The notes below the pieces were generated by a model, which saw nothing but the letters and a program-made list of their open reading frames with translations, did no database searches and was not told the origin of the DNA. The position numbers were made by a program, and so were the translations under genes. Shown piece after piece: positions 1-6,977 of a stretch of DNA of 8,764 nt. Origin of the DNA: Roseimaritima sp. (GTDB lineage Bacteria > Planctomycetota > Planctomycetia > Pirellulales > Pirellulaceae); assembly GCA_007124075.1 (NCBI GenBank), contig SLFV01000385.1, positions 1 to 8,764 of the forward strand. The letters are read 5' to 3'. Each line of letters opens with the position of its first letter. Positions within the stretch are counted from its first letter, which is position 1.

Positions 1-1
1 T

Positions 2-1105
2 CCGCTGGGCGAAGTGGTGGACGACATCGCGTTTGTTCACAATGTGATTGGTAAGACGGGAGTCCATTCGCAGGGCACGTTGTTGCAAACGACCGGATTC
101 AACTTTCCCGGGTTTCCCAGCGTTGGGGCTTGGATTTCCTACGCACTGGGTAGCGAAACCGATAACCTGCCGGGGTTTGTTGTGCTGCCGGACCATCGCG
201 GCCTAGCGTCCAATGGAGCCAAGAATTGGTCCACCGCGTTTCTATCGGCACAGCATCAAGGCACAGTGATCAGGCCCTCCCGTGACGAGCCGATTGCTGA
301 CCTGTACCCGCCTGCCAGTGATTTCATTACCAATGAAAGCGATCGCGCTGGGCTGGCAGCATTGTCCCGGTTGAACGCCGCACATGCCCAACAGCGTCCC
401 GGCGATGATCGGCTGGCGGCACGTGTCCAAGCCTATGAACTGGCCGCCGCGATGCAGTTAAGTGCCAGCGACGTATTGGATCTTGCGACGGAGCCGCGAT
501 ATATCCATCAGATGTACGGCTTGGCGGCGCAGGGACCAGCGGTCGACGATCGTGAGATCAACGAGAAAGCCGAAACCGAATTTTTTGGACGAAAGTGCTT
601 GATTGCCAGACGTTTGCTGGAGCGAGGCGTGCGGTTTGTGCAAATCTGGAGTGGCAACGACAATGGCTTTCCTCGCCGCAACTGGGATTCGCACGAGAAC
701 GTGAAACGCGACCATGCCCCGCTGGCGCTGGGCATGGCACGCGGGGCTGCGGCTTTGATCAAAGACTTGCGACAACGAGGCATGCTGGACGATACGTTGA
801 TCCTTTGGACCACCGAGTTTGGACGCATGCCCTGTTCTCAGGGCAGCCAGGGACGAGATCACAACCCGTTCGTGTTCACCAATTGGCTTTGCGGTGGCGG
901 GATCCAAGGGGGAACGTATGGGCAATCCGACCAGTGGGGTTATAAGCCGTTGATTTCCCACGAAGCGAAACAGGTTTACGATATTCACGCAACAATCCTG
1001 CATCAGCTTGGCCTGGATCATACGCGACTGTCTGTCCGTAATAACGGCATCGACCGACGTTTAACGGATGTGCATGGACATGTCATGAAGGAACTGTTGT
1101 CTTAG
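2..1105 (+). CDS. DUF1501 family protein, 5'-truncated by window edge
   Basis: The reading frame is open from base 2, so the GTG at 14 is internal and the true start, with the export signal, lies to the left. The visible 367 residues are the C-terminal three quarters of a DUF1501 (PF07394) protein, a family in the alkaline phosphatase/sulfatase-like superfamily that usually has about 430-490 residues. Family landmarks are GAWISYALG and NLPGFVVL near the left end, RGVRFVQ, WDSH at about fragment residue 228, EFGR at 272, GRDHNP at 284, then IHATILHQLGLDH and RLTDVHGHV at the C-terminus. The Asp, His and Glu residues in these motifs are the likely metal or catalytic ligands by analogy with the superfamily; this is inferred. 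It is clearly homologous to the full-length DUF1501 protein at 3873-5324. The usual partner, a PSCyt/PSD1 gene, is probably just upstream, outside the window. The substrate is unknown. Family assignment is very secure. Confidence 0.95.
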   Translation, partial: PLGEVVDDIAFVHNVIGKTGVHSQGTLLQTTGFNFPGFPSVGAWISYALGSETDNLPGFVVLPDHRGLASNGAKNWSTAFLSAQHQGTVIRPSRDEPIADLYPPASDFITNESDRAGLAALSRLNAAHAQQRPGDDRLAARVQAYELAAAMQLSASDVLDLATEPRYIHQMYGLAAQGPAVDDREINEKAETEFFGRKCLIARRLLERGVRFVQIWSGNDNGFPRRNWDSHENVKRDHAPLALGMARGAAALIKDLRQRGMLDDTLILWTTEFGRMPCSQGSQGRDHNPFVFTNWLCGGGIQGGTYGQSDQWGYKPLISHEAKQVYDIHATILHQLGLDHTRLSVRNNGIDRRLTDVHGHVMKELLS

Positions 1106-1124
1106 TGGAGCGTCGACGTAAAAA

Positions 1125-1208
1125 GTTAGGGCGAAAGGGTCAGGAGTGAATTGTGCGAAGCACCGGAAGGGGCGTTCCGGCAATTGACTCCTGCCGCCCC
1201 CCACTAAC
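1125..1208. repeat. Nested inverted repeat folding into a three-way junction
   Basis: The core at 1141-1193 divides exactly into paired elements. The outer arms 1141-1153 and 1181-1193 pair at 12 of 13 positions, with one G-G mismatch (1148/1186). Between them lie a small hairpin TGC-GAA-GCA (1154-1162) and a perfect 6-bp hairpin CCGGAA-GGGGCG-TTCCGG (1163-1180), leaving no unpaired bases at the junction. Further out, GTTAG (1125-1129) matches CTAAC (1204-1208), with G-rich and C-rich stretches between them and the core. It begins 19 bases after the DUF1501 stop codon. There is no U-tract directly after the stem, so it is not a standard intrinsic terminator. It may be a dispersed repeat of REP or MITE type, or a 3'-UTR structure. 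The pairing is seen directly; the function is inferred. Confidence 0.7.
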
Positions 1209-1410
1209 AACCCATCCAAGGGTCGATCGGGGAGACGTTTTTTTGCGGTTGCTTTAAAACCTCTGGCAACAGGCGTTATACTGGCAACGTAGCGCGTTGG
1301 TTCGCCACTGCCACTGAAAATCCTGCCTCCCCGCCAACTGCCGATGATACCACCCGAATCCTGTGCGATTCCGCGGATTTGGTTTTTCCCGACGTTGTGC
1401 AACCTTATTG

Positions 1411-1416
1411 AAAGGG
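1411..1416 (+). promoter_or_regulatory. Ribosome binding site deciding the PSCyt gene start
   Basis: AAAGGG lies 9 bases before the ATG at 1426. The frame could also begin at GTG 1363, but that would put about 21 extra residues, including several arginines, ahead of the n-region of the signal peptide. The site and the signal peptide together favour ATG 1426. Confidence 0.55.
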
Positions 1417-1425
1417 CTTCGCGGT

Positions 1426-3858
1426 ATGCGTCCCCTCATTTTTCTTAACAGCTTCATTCGACGCGGACATGGGTTTCGACGAGGACTTGGGCGCTGCCAG
1501 TTGGGGCTCGCGGTAATGTTGCTTAGTGCAGCGTCGCTTGATGCGCAGCCATCGGAGTCCAATGTTGCAGATTTGGATTTTTTTGAAAGCAAAATTCGGC
1601 CCTTATTGCTGGAAAAATGTATCGACTGTCACAATGCGGAGGAGCAGGAGGCAGAGCTGCGGTTGGACTCGCTTGCGGGAATGCTTCACGGCGGCGTCTC
1701 CGGGCCCGCATTGACGGCGGGGAAGCCTGAACAAAGTTTGATGGTCGCGGCGATCAGTTATCGCGACCCCGCTTTGCAGATGCCGCCCGATGAACAACTC
1801 TCCCCCGCCCAGCAGGAACTGATCAAGCAGTGGATAGCCCGTGGTGCTGTTCATCCCGATGGGCTGGGCGAACCCCCGCCGCCGAGGCGGGGCACAATTG
1901 ATCTTCAACAAGCAAGACAGTTTTGGGCGTTTCAACCGTTGCGTCAGGTTAAGGTCCCTGACGTCCAGGCGAATCATTGGCCGCGCGGCGCCATTGATCG
2001 TTTCGTGCTGTCTGCGATGCAAGACCAAGGTTTGACACCCAACGGGGAAACAACCAAACAGGCTTGGCTCCGCCGCGTGACGATCGGTTTGACGGGCCTG
2101 CCCCCGACACCCGAAGACATCCATCAGTTCTTGATCGACCAATCCCCGACCGCCTACGAAACGGTAGTCGATCGATTGTTAGCGTCGGCCAGCTACGGAG
2201 AACACTGGGGGCGGCATTGGCTGGATATTGTCCGCTATGCGGACTCCAACGGGCTGGACGAAAATGTGGCGCACGGCAACGCCTGGCGGTATCGCGATTA
2301 CGTGGTGCGTTCCCTCAACACCGATAAGCCGCTGGATCAGTTCATTGTTGAACAGATCGCCGGTGACCTGCTGGTTGCACAGAAAAGGGAGTCCTTTCCC
2401 CCTCCCGAATCCGCCGACGAATCGGGCGAAGTCCCCGATTTGCTGCCACGCGACCAGCAGGAGCGGGATTGTCTGATCGCCACCGGTTTTTTGGCGATGG
2501 GCCCCAAAGTCCTGGCGGAGCCTGATCAGACCAAGATGCGGATGGACATTATTGACGAGCAAATCGATACGTTGGGGAAAGCCTTCCTGGGGATGACGCT
2601 GGGCTGCGCACGCTGCCATGACCACAAATTTGATCCGGTTTCTGCGGTCGACTACTACGCACTAGCGGGCATCTTCAGCAGCACGCGGACGATGGAATCG
2701 CTGAAGACGGTCGCAAAATGGCACGAGAATTCGCTGGCAACGCCTGCTCAGTGGCGGCAACACCAAGCCGACTCCGTTGCTTCGGATTCGGCGATGGGGG
2801 TAAGGGACGAGTCACAGGTGGAGGATCTGGCTGTGCATGTGCGTGGCAGTCATCTGACTTTGGGACAAACCGTCGCTCGCGGCTTACCTGCCGTGCTGCA
2901 AGCCGGGCCACCTCTGGAGATCGCAGAAGGGTCCAGCGGACGTTTGGAATTGGCTCGGTGGCTTGTTAGTCAGCACAATCCATTGACACCGCGAGTCCTA
3001 GTCAATCGGATTTGGCGTTGGCACTTTGGACGCGGACTGGTTGCGACGACCGATAACTTTGGCCAACTGGGGCAGACCCCCAGTCATCCCGAGTTACTGG
3101 AATGGTTGGCTACGGAATTTGTTGGTGACTCTTGGTCGTTGAAGGGGATGCACCGGCGTATCGTACTGTCCAGCGTCTATCGAACCGGCAGCCAGTCGGA
3201 CCCGCAGCGGCTGGCAATCGATCCCGACAACGAATTCCTTTGGCGAAGCACAATCGGTCGGCTGCAGGCCGAATCGATCCGCGATGCAATCTTGATGGTC
3301 AGCGGCCAACTTGACCGCAGCATGGGGGGGTCGATGTTGAACGTGGGAAATCGCGAGTTTGTTTTCAATCACACGTCGCAGGACAATACGACGTATGCTA
3401 CGACACGCCGTTCTCTGTATTTGCCGGTAATTCGGAACAACCTGTACGACGTTTTCACGCTTTTCGACTACACCACTGCCGACGTGACCAATGGGGATCG
3501 CCAGTCTTCGATCGTGGCACCGCAAGCCCTTTTCATGCTCAATAGCGATATTGTCCTGGAGGCCGCTCAGCACATGGTCGACCGTTTGTTGCAGGGCGGC
3601 CCCAGCCAGTCCCCTGAGGTGGTGCTGGATGTGTTGTACGAGAACATTCTGGGGCGTTTACCTAAACGGGATGAGCGTCAGCGCGTGTTAGGATTCGTGC
3701 GGAGCTTTGGCGTCGATGGCCAGGGGGGACAGCCACAAGGGGTCGCAGCCCTCGCGGAAAACTCCTCACCGCTGGCCGCGGAAGCAGACTTGTACGACGC
3801 TTGGGTCGCGATCTGCCAAAGTCTTCTGGCCAGCAATGAATTTCTGACTATCCCTTGA
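1426..3858 (+). CDS. PSCyt1-PSCyt2-PSD1 protein (DUF1549/DUF1553), secreted
   Basis: This 810-residue protein has the classic planctomycete three-domain layout. An N-terminal signal peptide has a basic region, a hydrophobic stretch GLAVMLLSAASL and likely cleavage after LDA. PSCyt1 (PF07635) follows, with a c-type haem motif CIDCH at residues 65-69 and the typical MPP and WIARGA segments. PSCyt2 (DUF1549, PF07583) begins near FWAFQPL at about 166, contains GEHWGRHWLDIVRYADSNG, and ends around the family-wide GCARCHDHKFDP motif, giving a second CxxCH at 394-398. PSD1 (DUF1553, PF07587) starts near RLELARWLV at about 506 with NRIWRWHFGRGLV and ends near the C-terminus. The protein is expected in the periplasm with covalent haem; its reaction is unknown in the literature I know. 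Only about 75 residues separate the second CxxCH region from PSD1, so this is a compact member without the insert domain many relatives carry. Its stop lies 14 bases before the start of the DUF1501 gene that follows, so the two are almost certainly cotranscribed. Confidence 0.95.
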   Translation: MRPLIFLNSFIRRGHGFRRGLGRCQLGLAVMLLSAASLDAQPSESNVADLDFFESKIRPLLLEKCIDCHNAEEQEAELRLDSLAGMLHGGVSGPALTAGKPEQSLMVAAISYRDPALQMPPDEQLSPAQQELIKQWIARGAVHPDGLGEPPPPRRGTIDLQQARQFWAFQPLRQVKVPDVQANHWPRGAIDRFVLSAMQDQGLTPNGETTKQAWLRRVTIGLTGLPPTPEDIHQFLIDQSPTAYETVVDRLLASASYGEHWGRHWLDIVRYADSNGLDENVAHGNAWRYRDYVVRSLNTDKPLDQFIVEQIAGDLLVAQKRESFPPPESADESGEVPDLLPRDQQERDCLIATGFLAMGPKVLAEPDQTKMRMDIIDEQIDTLGKAFLGMTLGCARCHDHKFDPVSAVDYYALAGIFSSTRTMESLKTVAKWHENSLATPAQWRQHQADSVASDSAMGVRDESQVEDLAVHVRGSHLTLGQTVARGLPAVLQAGPPLEIAEGSSGRLELARWLVSQHNPLTPRVLVNRIWRWHFGRGLVATTDNFGQLGQTPSHPELLEWLATEFVGDSWSLKGMHRRIVLSSVYRTGSQSDPQRLAIDPDNEFLWRSTIGRLQAESIRDAILMVSGQLDRSMGGSMLNVGNREFVFNHTSQDNTTYATTRRSLYLPVIRNNLYDVFTLFDYTTADVTNGDRQSSIVAPQALFMLNSDIVLEAAQHMVDRLLQGGPSQSPEVVLDVLYENILGRLPKRDERQRVLGFVRSFGVDGQGGQPQGVAALAENSSPLAAEADLYDAWVAICQSLLASNEFLTIP

Positions 3859-3860
3859 AC

Positions 3861-3864
3861 GAGG
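3861..3864 (+). promoter_or_regulatory. Ribosome binding site deciding the second DUF1501 start
   Basis: GAGG lies 8 bases before ATG 3873 and just after the stop codon of the PSCyt gene. The frame could also begin at TTG 3855, which overlaps that stop, but the well-spaced site supports ATG 3873. Either way the genes are close enough for coupled translation. Confidence 0.5.
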
Positions 3865-3872
3865 CCTCCCGC

Positions 3873-5324
3873 ATGCTTTCTGAAGAACATTTCGCTCGAC
3901 AAATGTCTGGATGCACGTCGCGCCGGGCGATGTTGAAGCGTTCGGCGGTTGGATTTGGGAATCTGGCGTTTCTGGCAATGTTGCAGCGTCAGGCTGCGGG
4001 AGCGTCGTCGACCCAGTCGGGTAGCGATGCACGACCGCACTTCCCGGCTCGTGCGAAGCGAATCATTTTTCTGTTTATGAAGGGGGGGCCCTCGCATCTG
4101 GATACCTTTGACTATAAACCAAGGTTGCAACGCGATGATGGAAAAGACCTTCCCTTCGATAAACCTCGCGTGCAATTTGCCGCAACCGGGAAGCTTCTGG
4201 CTTCGCCCTGGAGATTCCAGCCCGCGGGTCAGTGTGGTATTCCGGTCAGTGCGTTGTTTCCGGAGGTCGCCAAATGCGTTGACGATATCTGCTTCTTGCA
4301 TTCTGTTCACGGGACCAACGCTGCCCACGGGGGTGCGTTGTTGAAACTGCATACCGGTAGCGATAATTTTGTGCGTCCCAGTTTGGGGGCTTGGTTGCAG
4401 TACGGACTGGGCACCGAAAACGAAAACCTTCCCGGGTTTGTCACGATCTGTCCTACATTGGCTCACGGCGGTGTGAAAAATTGGGGTTCGGCATTCCTAC
4501 CTGCACAATACCAAGGGGTGCCGCTGGGCGTGGCCAGTCAACCTGCGACCGCTGCCAATGTGAAGTACATTTCCAACGTTCGTTGGAGTCATCAACAGCA
4601 GCGTTCGCAACTGGATTTGCTTCGGCAACTCAATCAGGGGCATTTGGCCAGCCTGGCGGCCGACGACGCGTCGGACGCGGCAGCGCTGGAGGCCCGAATT
4701 GGATCGTTTGAACTGGCGTTTCGCATGCAGAACGAATTGCCGTTGGCGCAAGACCTGACCGATGAGACGGAGCAGACGCTTGCGCTTTACGGGATGGATC
4801 AAGAACCAACCGCCGACTTCGGACGGCAGTGCTTGCTGGCGCGCCGATTTGCTGAACGGGGCGTCCGATTCGTGCAAGTGACCCATTCCGATACCAACGT
4901 TCAATGGGACCAACACAGCAGCTTGAAAACAGGGCATGCGAAAAATGCTCTGGAAGTCGATCGGCCGATTGCAGGATTGTTGCAGGACCTCAAGCGCCGG
5001 GGGTTGCTGCGTGATACGCTGGTAATGTGGGGTGGCGAGTTTGGCCGCACCCCAGTTGCCCAAGGGAAGGATGGACGCGACCACAATCCCGAAGGTTTTA
5101 CCATGTGGATGGCGGGCGGGGGTGTCAAAGCCGGTTACCGGCACGGTGCCACCGACGACTATGGATATTACGCAGTGGAAAAACCAATGCACGTGCATGA
5201 CCTGCACGCGACGATCCTACATCTATTGGGCTTGGATCACGAGCGCTTGACATTTCAGCATGCCGGTCGCGATTTTCGGCTGACCGACGTTGCCGGGCAT
5301 GTGCATCACGATATCCTGGCATGA
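3873..5324 (+). CDS. DUF1501 family protein with Tat signal
   Basis: This full-length DUF1501 (PF07394) protein has 483 residues, normal for the family. The N-terminus carries a twin-arginine signal, SRRAMLK with Arg17 and Arg18, then a hydrophobic stretch at about 25-37, so export in folded form by the Tat pathway is expected; this is common in the family. The hallmark GGPSHLDTFDYKP is at 71-83. Further motifs are RGVRFVQVTHSD, EFGRTP at 389-394, GRDHNP at 401-406, DLHATILHLLGLDH and RLTDVAGHV. The Asp, Glu and His residues in these are the presumed metal or catalytic ligands by analogy with alkaline phosphatase-like enzymes; this is not proven. It follows the PSCyt1-PSCyt2-PSD1 gene with a 14-base gap, the usual pairing, which implies the two proteins act in the same extracytoplasmic process. 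It is a paralogue of the truncated gene at the left edge. Start choice is somewhat uncertain (TTG 3855 is the alternative). Confidence 0.95.
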   Translation: MLSEEHFARQMSGCTSRRAMLKRSAVGFGNLAFLAMLQRQAAGASSTQSGSDARPHFPARAKRIIFLFMKGGPSHLDTFDYKPRLQRDDGKDLPFDKPRVQFAATGKLLASPWRFQPAGQCGIPVSALFPEVAKCVDDICFLHSVHGTNAAHGGALLKLHTGSDNFVRPSLGAWLQYGLGTENENLPGFVTICPTLAHGGVKNWGSAFLPAQYQGVPLGVASQPATAANVKYISNVRWSHQQQRSQLDLLRQLNQGHLASLAADDASDAAALEARIGSFELAFRMQNELPLAQDLTDETEQTLALYGMDQEPTADFGRQCLLARRFAERGVRFVQVTHSDTNVQWDQHSSLKTGHAKNALEVDRPIAGLLQDLKRRGLLRDTLVMWGGEFGRTPVAQGKDGRDHNPEGFTMWMAGGGVKAGYRHGATDDYGYYAVEKPMHVHDLHATILHLLGLDHERLTFQHAGRDFRLTDVAGHVHHDILA

Positions 5325-5340
5325 TAATTTGGCAGTTTGC

Positions 5341-5356
5341 GCCAGTTTGAACTGGC
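5341..5356 (+). terminator. Probable intrinsic terminator hairpin after DUF1501
   Basis: GCCAGT (5341-5346) and ACTGGC (5351-5356) form a perfect 6-bp stem around a TTGA loop; one more A-T pair can form at the top. TTTCTC follows directly and a run of five T lies about 12 bases further on, so the U-tract is imperfect. Its position 16 bases after the DUF1501 stop and before the TenA genes fits an end of the PSCyt/DUF1501 transcript. Some readthrough is possible. Confidence 0.5.
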
Positions 5357-5433
5357 TTTCTCAGCCGATTTTTCCTCTTCGGTGTACCGTTCTACGTCTC
5401 TTTCATCCTTCCGACGCGTGAGACCTTGGCTGC

Positions 5434-6057
5434 ATGAGCCTTTTGATCATCGAACAATCTTCACTAGTACGGGGGGCCGGCCCGTTATGGCGAAACGCAA
5501 CCACCGCCGAATTTTTGACTGCCATTGAGGCTGGCAACCTGCCGACCGAGTCATTTCATCGGTGGCTCGTTCAGGATTACGCCTTTGCCAAAGGCCTGAC
5601 GGCGTGTCAGGCAGTGGCAACTGCAAAGACGCCTCGCCCAGCACAAAAGGTTTTGCTTGCCGGGCTGGCGGCGTTGGACAGCGAACTGGATTGGTTTGAA
5701 CAAAAAGCCGCGCAGTACGGACTTGATTTGCAAGTCGCGACGCATCCTACGTGTCGGCGATATGTCGACTATCTGATCGCCGCCGCTTACACGCAGCCCT
5801 CGGAGGTTCTGCTGCCTATCCTGTTCGGTGTGGAGGCAGCCTACCTTTGCGCTTGGGGTTCACTCCGAGGAGACGGGTCGGGATCCTCTTCGCCGTATGC
5901 AGAATATATCGACCGCTGGTCCAATCCGCTGTTTGCTCAGTACGTCGCGGACTTGCTCAGTCATTGTGACCGCCATCCCGATGGAGTCCAGCAGCAGCAC
6001 TTCAACGAAGTCTTGCGGCACGAGCAAGACTTTTGGTGCATGACCTGGAGCGGATAG
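5434..6057 (+). CDS. TenA-family protein, TenA_E-like (no active-site cysteine)
   Basis: This 207-residue protein belongs to the TENA/THI-4 family (PF03070, haem-oxygenase-like all-helical fold) and is cytoplasmic, with no signal peptide. The conserved QDY with Asp48 follows RWL, as in the family. At the place where cysteine-type TenA has PC-x3-Y, this protein has FGVEAAY (Glu134, Tyr137) and no cysteine. A C-terminal glutamate, Glu197, sits in HEQDFW. LAALDSELDWF, RWSNPLFAQY and the EAAY segment resemble what I recall of the plant TenA_E protein At3g16990. TenA_E proteins salvage thiamin pyrimidine breakdown products, hydrolysing amino-HMP or its formyl precursor, so a similar role is inferred. 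Length and the distance from start to QDY match the family, which supports ATG 5434, although the ribosome site before it (GTGAGA, 5418-5423) is weak. The next TenA gene follows after one base. Databases may label such proteins transcriptional regulators, which reflects an old misnaming. Confidence 0.87.
   Translation: MSLLIIEQSSLVRGAGPLWRNATTAEFLTAIEAGNLPTESFHRWLVQDYAFAKGLTACQAVATAKTPRPAQKVLLAGLAALDSELDWFEQKAAQYGLDLQVATHPTCRRYVDYLIAAAYTQPSEVLLPILFGVEAAYLCAWGSLRGDGSGSSSPYAEYIDRWSNPLFAQYVADLLSHCDRHPDGVQQQHFNEVLRHEQDFWCMTWSG
6047..6050 (+). promoter_or_regulatory. Ribosome binding site for second TenA gene
   Basis: GGAG, 8 bases before ATG 6059, lies inside the last codons of the preceding TenA gene. 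With a one-base gap between stop and start, this indicates translational coupling of the pair. Confidence 0.6.
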
Positions 6058-6058
6058 C

Positions 6059-6697
6059 ATGCTGCACGCAGCACTCTGGCAGCTTAACGCAGACCTGGCA
6101 AGACATCTGCAGGATCACCCGTTCGTACGCGGCCTGGGCGATGGGACGCTGGATCGTCAGGCGTTTGCGCGTTACGTCGCGCAGGACGCCTTCTTCTTAC
6201 GTGCGTTTACGAAGGCGTATGCGTTGGCGGCCGCAAAATGTAATAATTTACACCATGCCCGCGTCTTTCACGAACTGATGACCGGCGTGATGGACGAACT
6301 GCAATTGCACCGAAGCTACTCCGTATCGCTGGGCATTAACCTTGACCAGGTCGTTCCCTACGCGGCTACAATGGCCTACACAAATTTCCTGCTCCGCGTC
6401 GCCTGGCACGACAGCCTTTCCCAGATCATTGCGGCGATGGTGCCCTGCATGCGGGTCTACCGGCACTTGGGCCAGCAACTTGCGGTATCGCTGCGGCCTG
6501 ACCATCCCTACAAAGCTTGGATTCAAACCTATTGCGGGGATGATTTCGGACAACTCTGCGGGCGTCTGGAATCGTTGTTGGATGAGTTGGCAACGGACCA
6601 GTCTGCCGTACGGGATGTGTATCGCTATGCCATGCAGTGCGAACTGGATTTCTTTTCGGCACCGCTGGATGACGGCCCGTCCTCTAGACAGCGTTGA
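6059..6697 (+). CDS. tenA: TenA-family aminopyrimidine aminohydrolase, TenA_C type
   Basis: This 212-residue TENA/THI-4 protein (PF03070) keeps the expected catalytic set. QDAFFL has Asp43, VPCMRVY has Cys130 as the presumed nucleophile and Tyr134, and CELDFF has Glu195 and Phe198, at spacings like those in the Bacillus subtilis enzyme (Asp44, Cys135, Tyr139, Glu205, Phe208). HPFVRGLGDGTL near residue 20 and HPYKAWIQTY near 150 are further family segments. The expected reaction is hydrolysis of 4-amino-5-aminomethyl-2-methylpyrimidine to HMP for thiamin salvage (EC 3.5.99.2); thiaminase II activity is known for the family. HSP-like segments and AAMVPCMRVYRHLG resemble the TenA domain of the plant TenA-HAD fusion At5g32470, but no HAD phosphatase domain follows here. 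It is the second gene of a two-gene unit. No TPP riboswitch is visible upstream of the pair. The symbol is by family only. Confidence 0.9.
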   Translation: MLHAALWQLNADLARHLQDHPFVRGLGDGTLDRQAFARYVAQDAFFLRAFTKAYALAAAKCNNLHHARVFHELMTGVMDELQLHRSYSVSLGINLDQVVPYAATMAYTNFLLRVAWHDSLSQIIAAMVPCMRVYRHLGQQLAVSLRPDHPYKAWIQTYCGDDFGQLCGRLESLLDELATDQSAVRDVYRYAMQCELDFFSAPLDDGPSSRQR

Positions 6698-6977
6698 AAC
6701 GGCGGGGCTGCTACGGAAGGTAAAGAAATACGCCGAGTTTATTTCCGGTTCGTCCCTTCATGGCCATGATCGAAGCAAAAACATCGGTTCGCTGGACTGT
6801 GGAGCAGACTGGCATGCGTCGCGGTATAATGGAGGAAGACGCTTGCGACGGTGCCGTGGCTACGCTGCCGTCCGGCTTTGACCCGTCGCCTGAAACTTAC
6901 CACTCCGTCCGGTTCGTGAGGATGGTCTCGAGTTTGGTGGCTTGCTACACGCCTTTGATAGGGGGTCGATCCTGGCC
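6698..6977. other. Intergenic spacer before the phosphoesterase-cytochrome gene
   Basis: These 280 bases lie between the TenA pair and the next gene. A weak inverted repeat (GAAATA and TATTTC, roughly 6727-6748) lacks a T-tract, so no convincing terminator is seen. A 73-codon open frame begins at ATG 6760 and its TGA overlaps the next ATG, but its sequence lacks protein-like character. The candidate promoter is described separately. I see no other gene or RNA. Confidence 0.5.
6800..6830 (+). promoter_or_regulatory. Candidate sigma-70-type promoter (good -10, weak -35)
   Basis: A perfect TATAAT lies at 6825-6830. The best upstream partner is TGGAGC at 6800-6805, matching TTGACA at only three positions with a 19-base spacer, and there is no extended -10 TG. 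If used, transcription would begin near 6837 and give a leader of about 140 bases for the gene at 6978. The -10 match is seen; promoter activity is inferred and may be chance. Confidence 0.3.

Larger units (their letters stand above)
1106..1425. other. Intergenic spacer with structured repeat and weak promoter candidate
   Basis: These 320 bases separate the left DUF1501 gene from the PSCyt gene. The first third holds a nested inverted repeat, described separately. A possible -10 box (TATACT, 1277-1282) lies about 140 bases before the chosen start at 1426, but no good -35 hexamer sits at 16-18 bases from it (TTGCTT at 1249-1254 gives a spacer of 22), so a promoter here is only a possibility. 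A run of seven or eight T at about 1237-1244 has no convincing stem before it. Open frames on either strand through this spacer have no recognisable protein features, and I see no gene in it. Confidence 0.6.

Noticed and set aside
458..1021. 187-codon open frame on the minus strand
   Set aside because: Antisense to the conserved DUF1501 motifs; no domain recognised.
1237..1244. T-run as a terminator for the left DUF1501 gene
   Set aside because: Only a three-base-pair stem could form directly before it, too weak for an intrinsic terminator.
1061..1402. 113-codon minus-strand frame covering the spacer repeat
   Set aside because: Its sequence is set by the inverted repeat and has no protein-like features; the repeat explains the open frame better than a gene.
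1363..1425. GTG 1363 as start of the PSCyt gene
   Set aside because: It would add an arginine-rich stretch before the signal peptide and has a poorer ribosome site than ATG 1426.
1874..1892. Perfect 7-bp hairpin CCCCGCC/GGCGGGG inside the PSCyt gene
   Set aside because: It encodes the proline-rich linker and adjoining arginines between PSCyt1 and PSCyt2; GC-rich coding of Pro and Arg explains it.
3678..4466. 262-codon open frame on the minus strand
   Set aside because: It lies antisense to the PSCyt and DUF1501 genes, crosses their junction, and shows no recognisable domain. It is a shadow of strongly supported genes.
4497..5207. 236-codon open frame on the minus strand
   Set aside because: Fully antisense to the conserved part of DUF1501, with no family motif or start signal.
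5325..5433. TPP riboswitch before the TenA pair
   Set aside because: The spacer is short, part of it is the terminator hairpin, and the conserved CTGAGA and CTGAT-type THI-box segments are absent.
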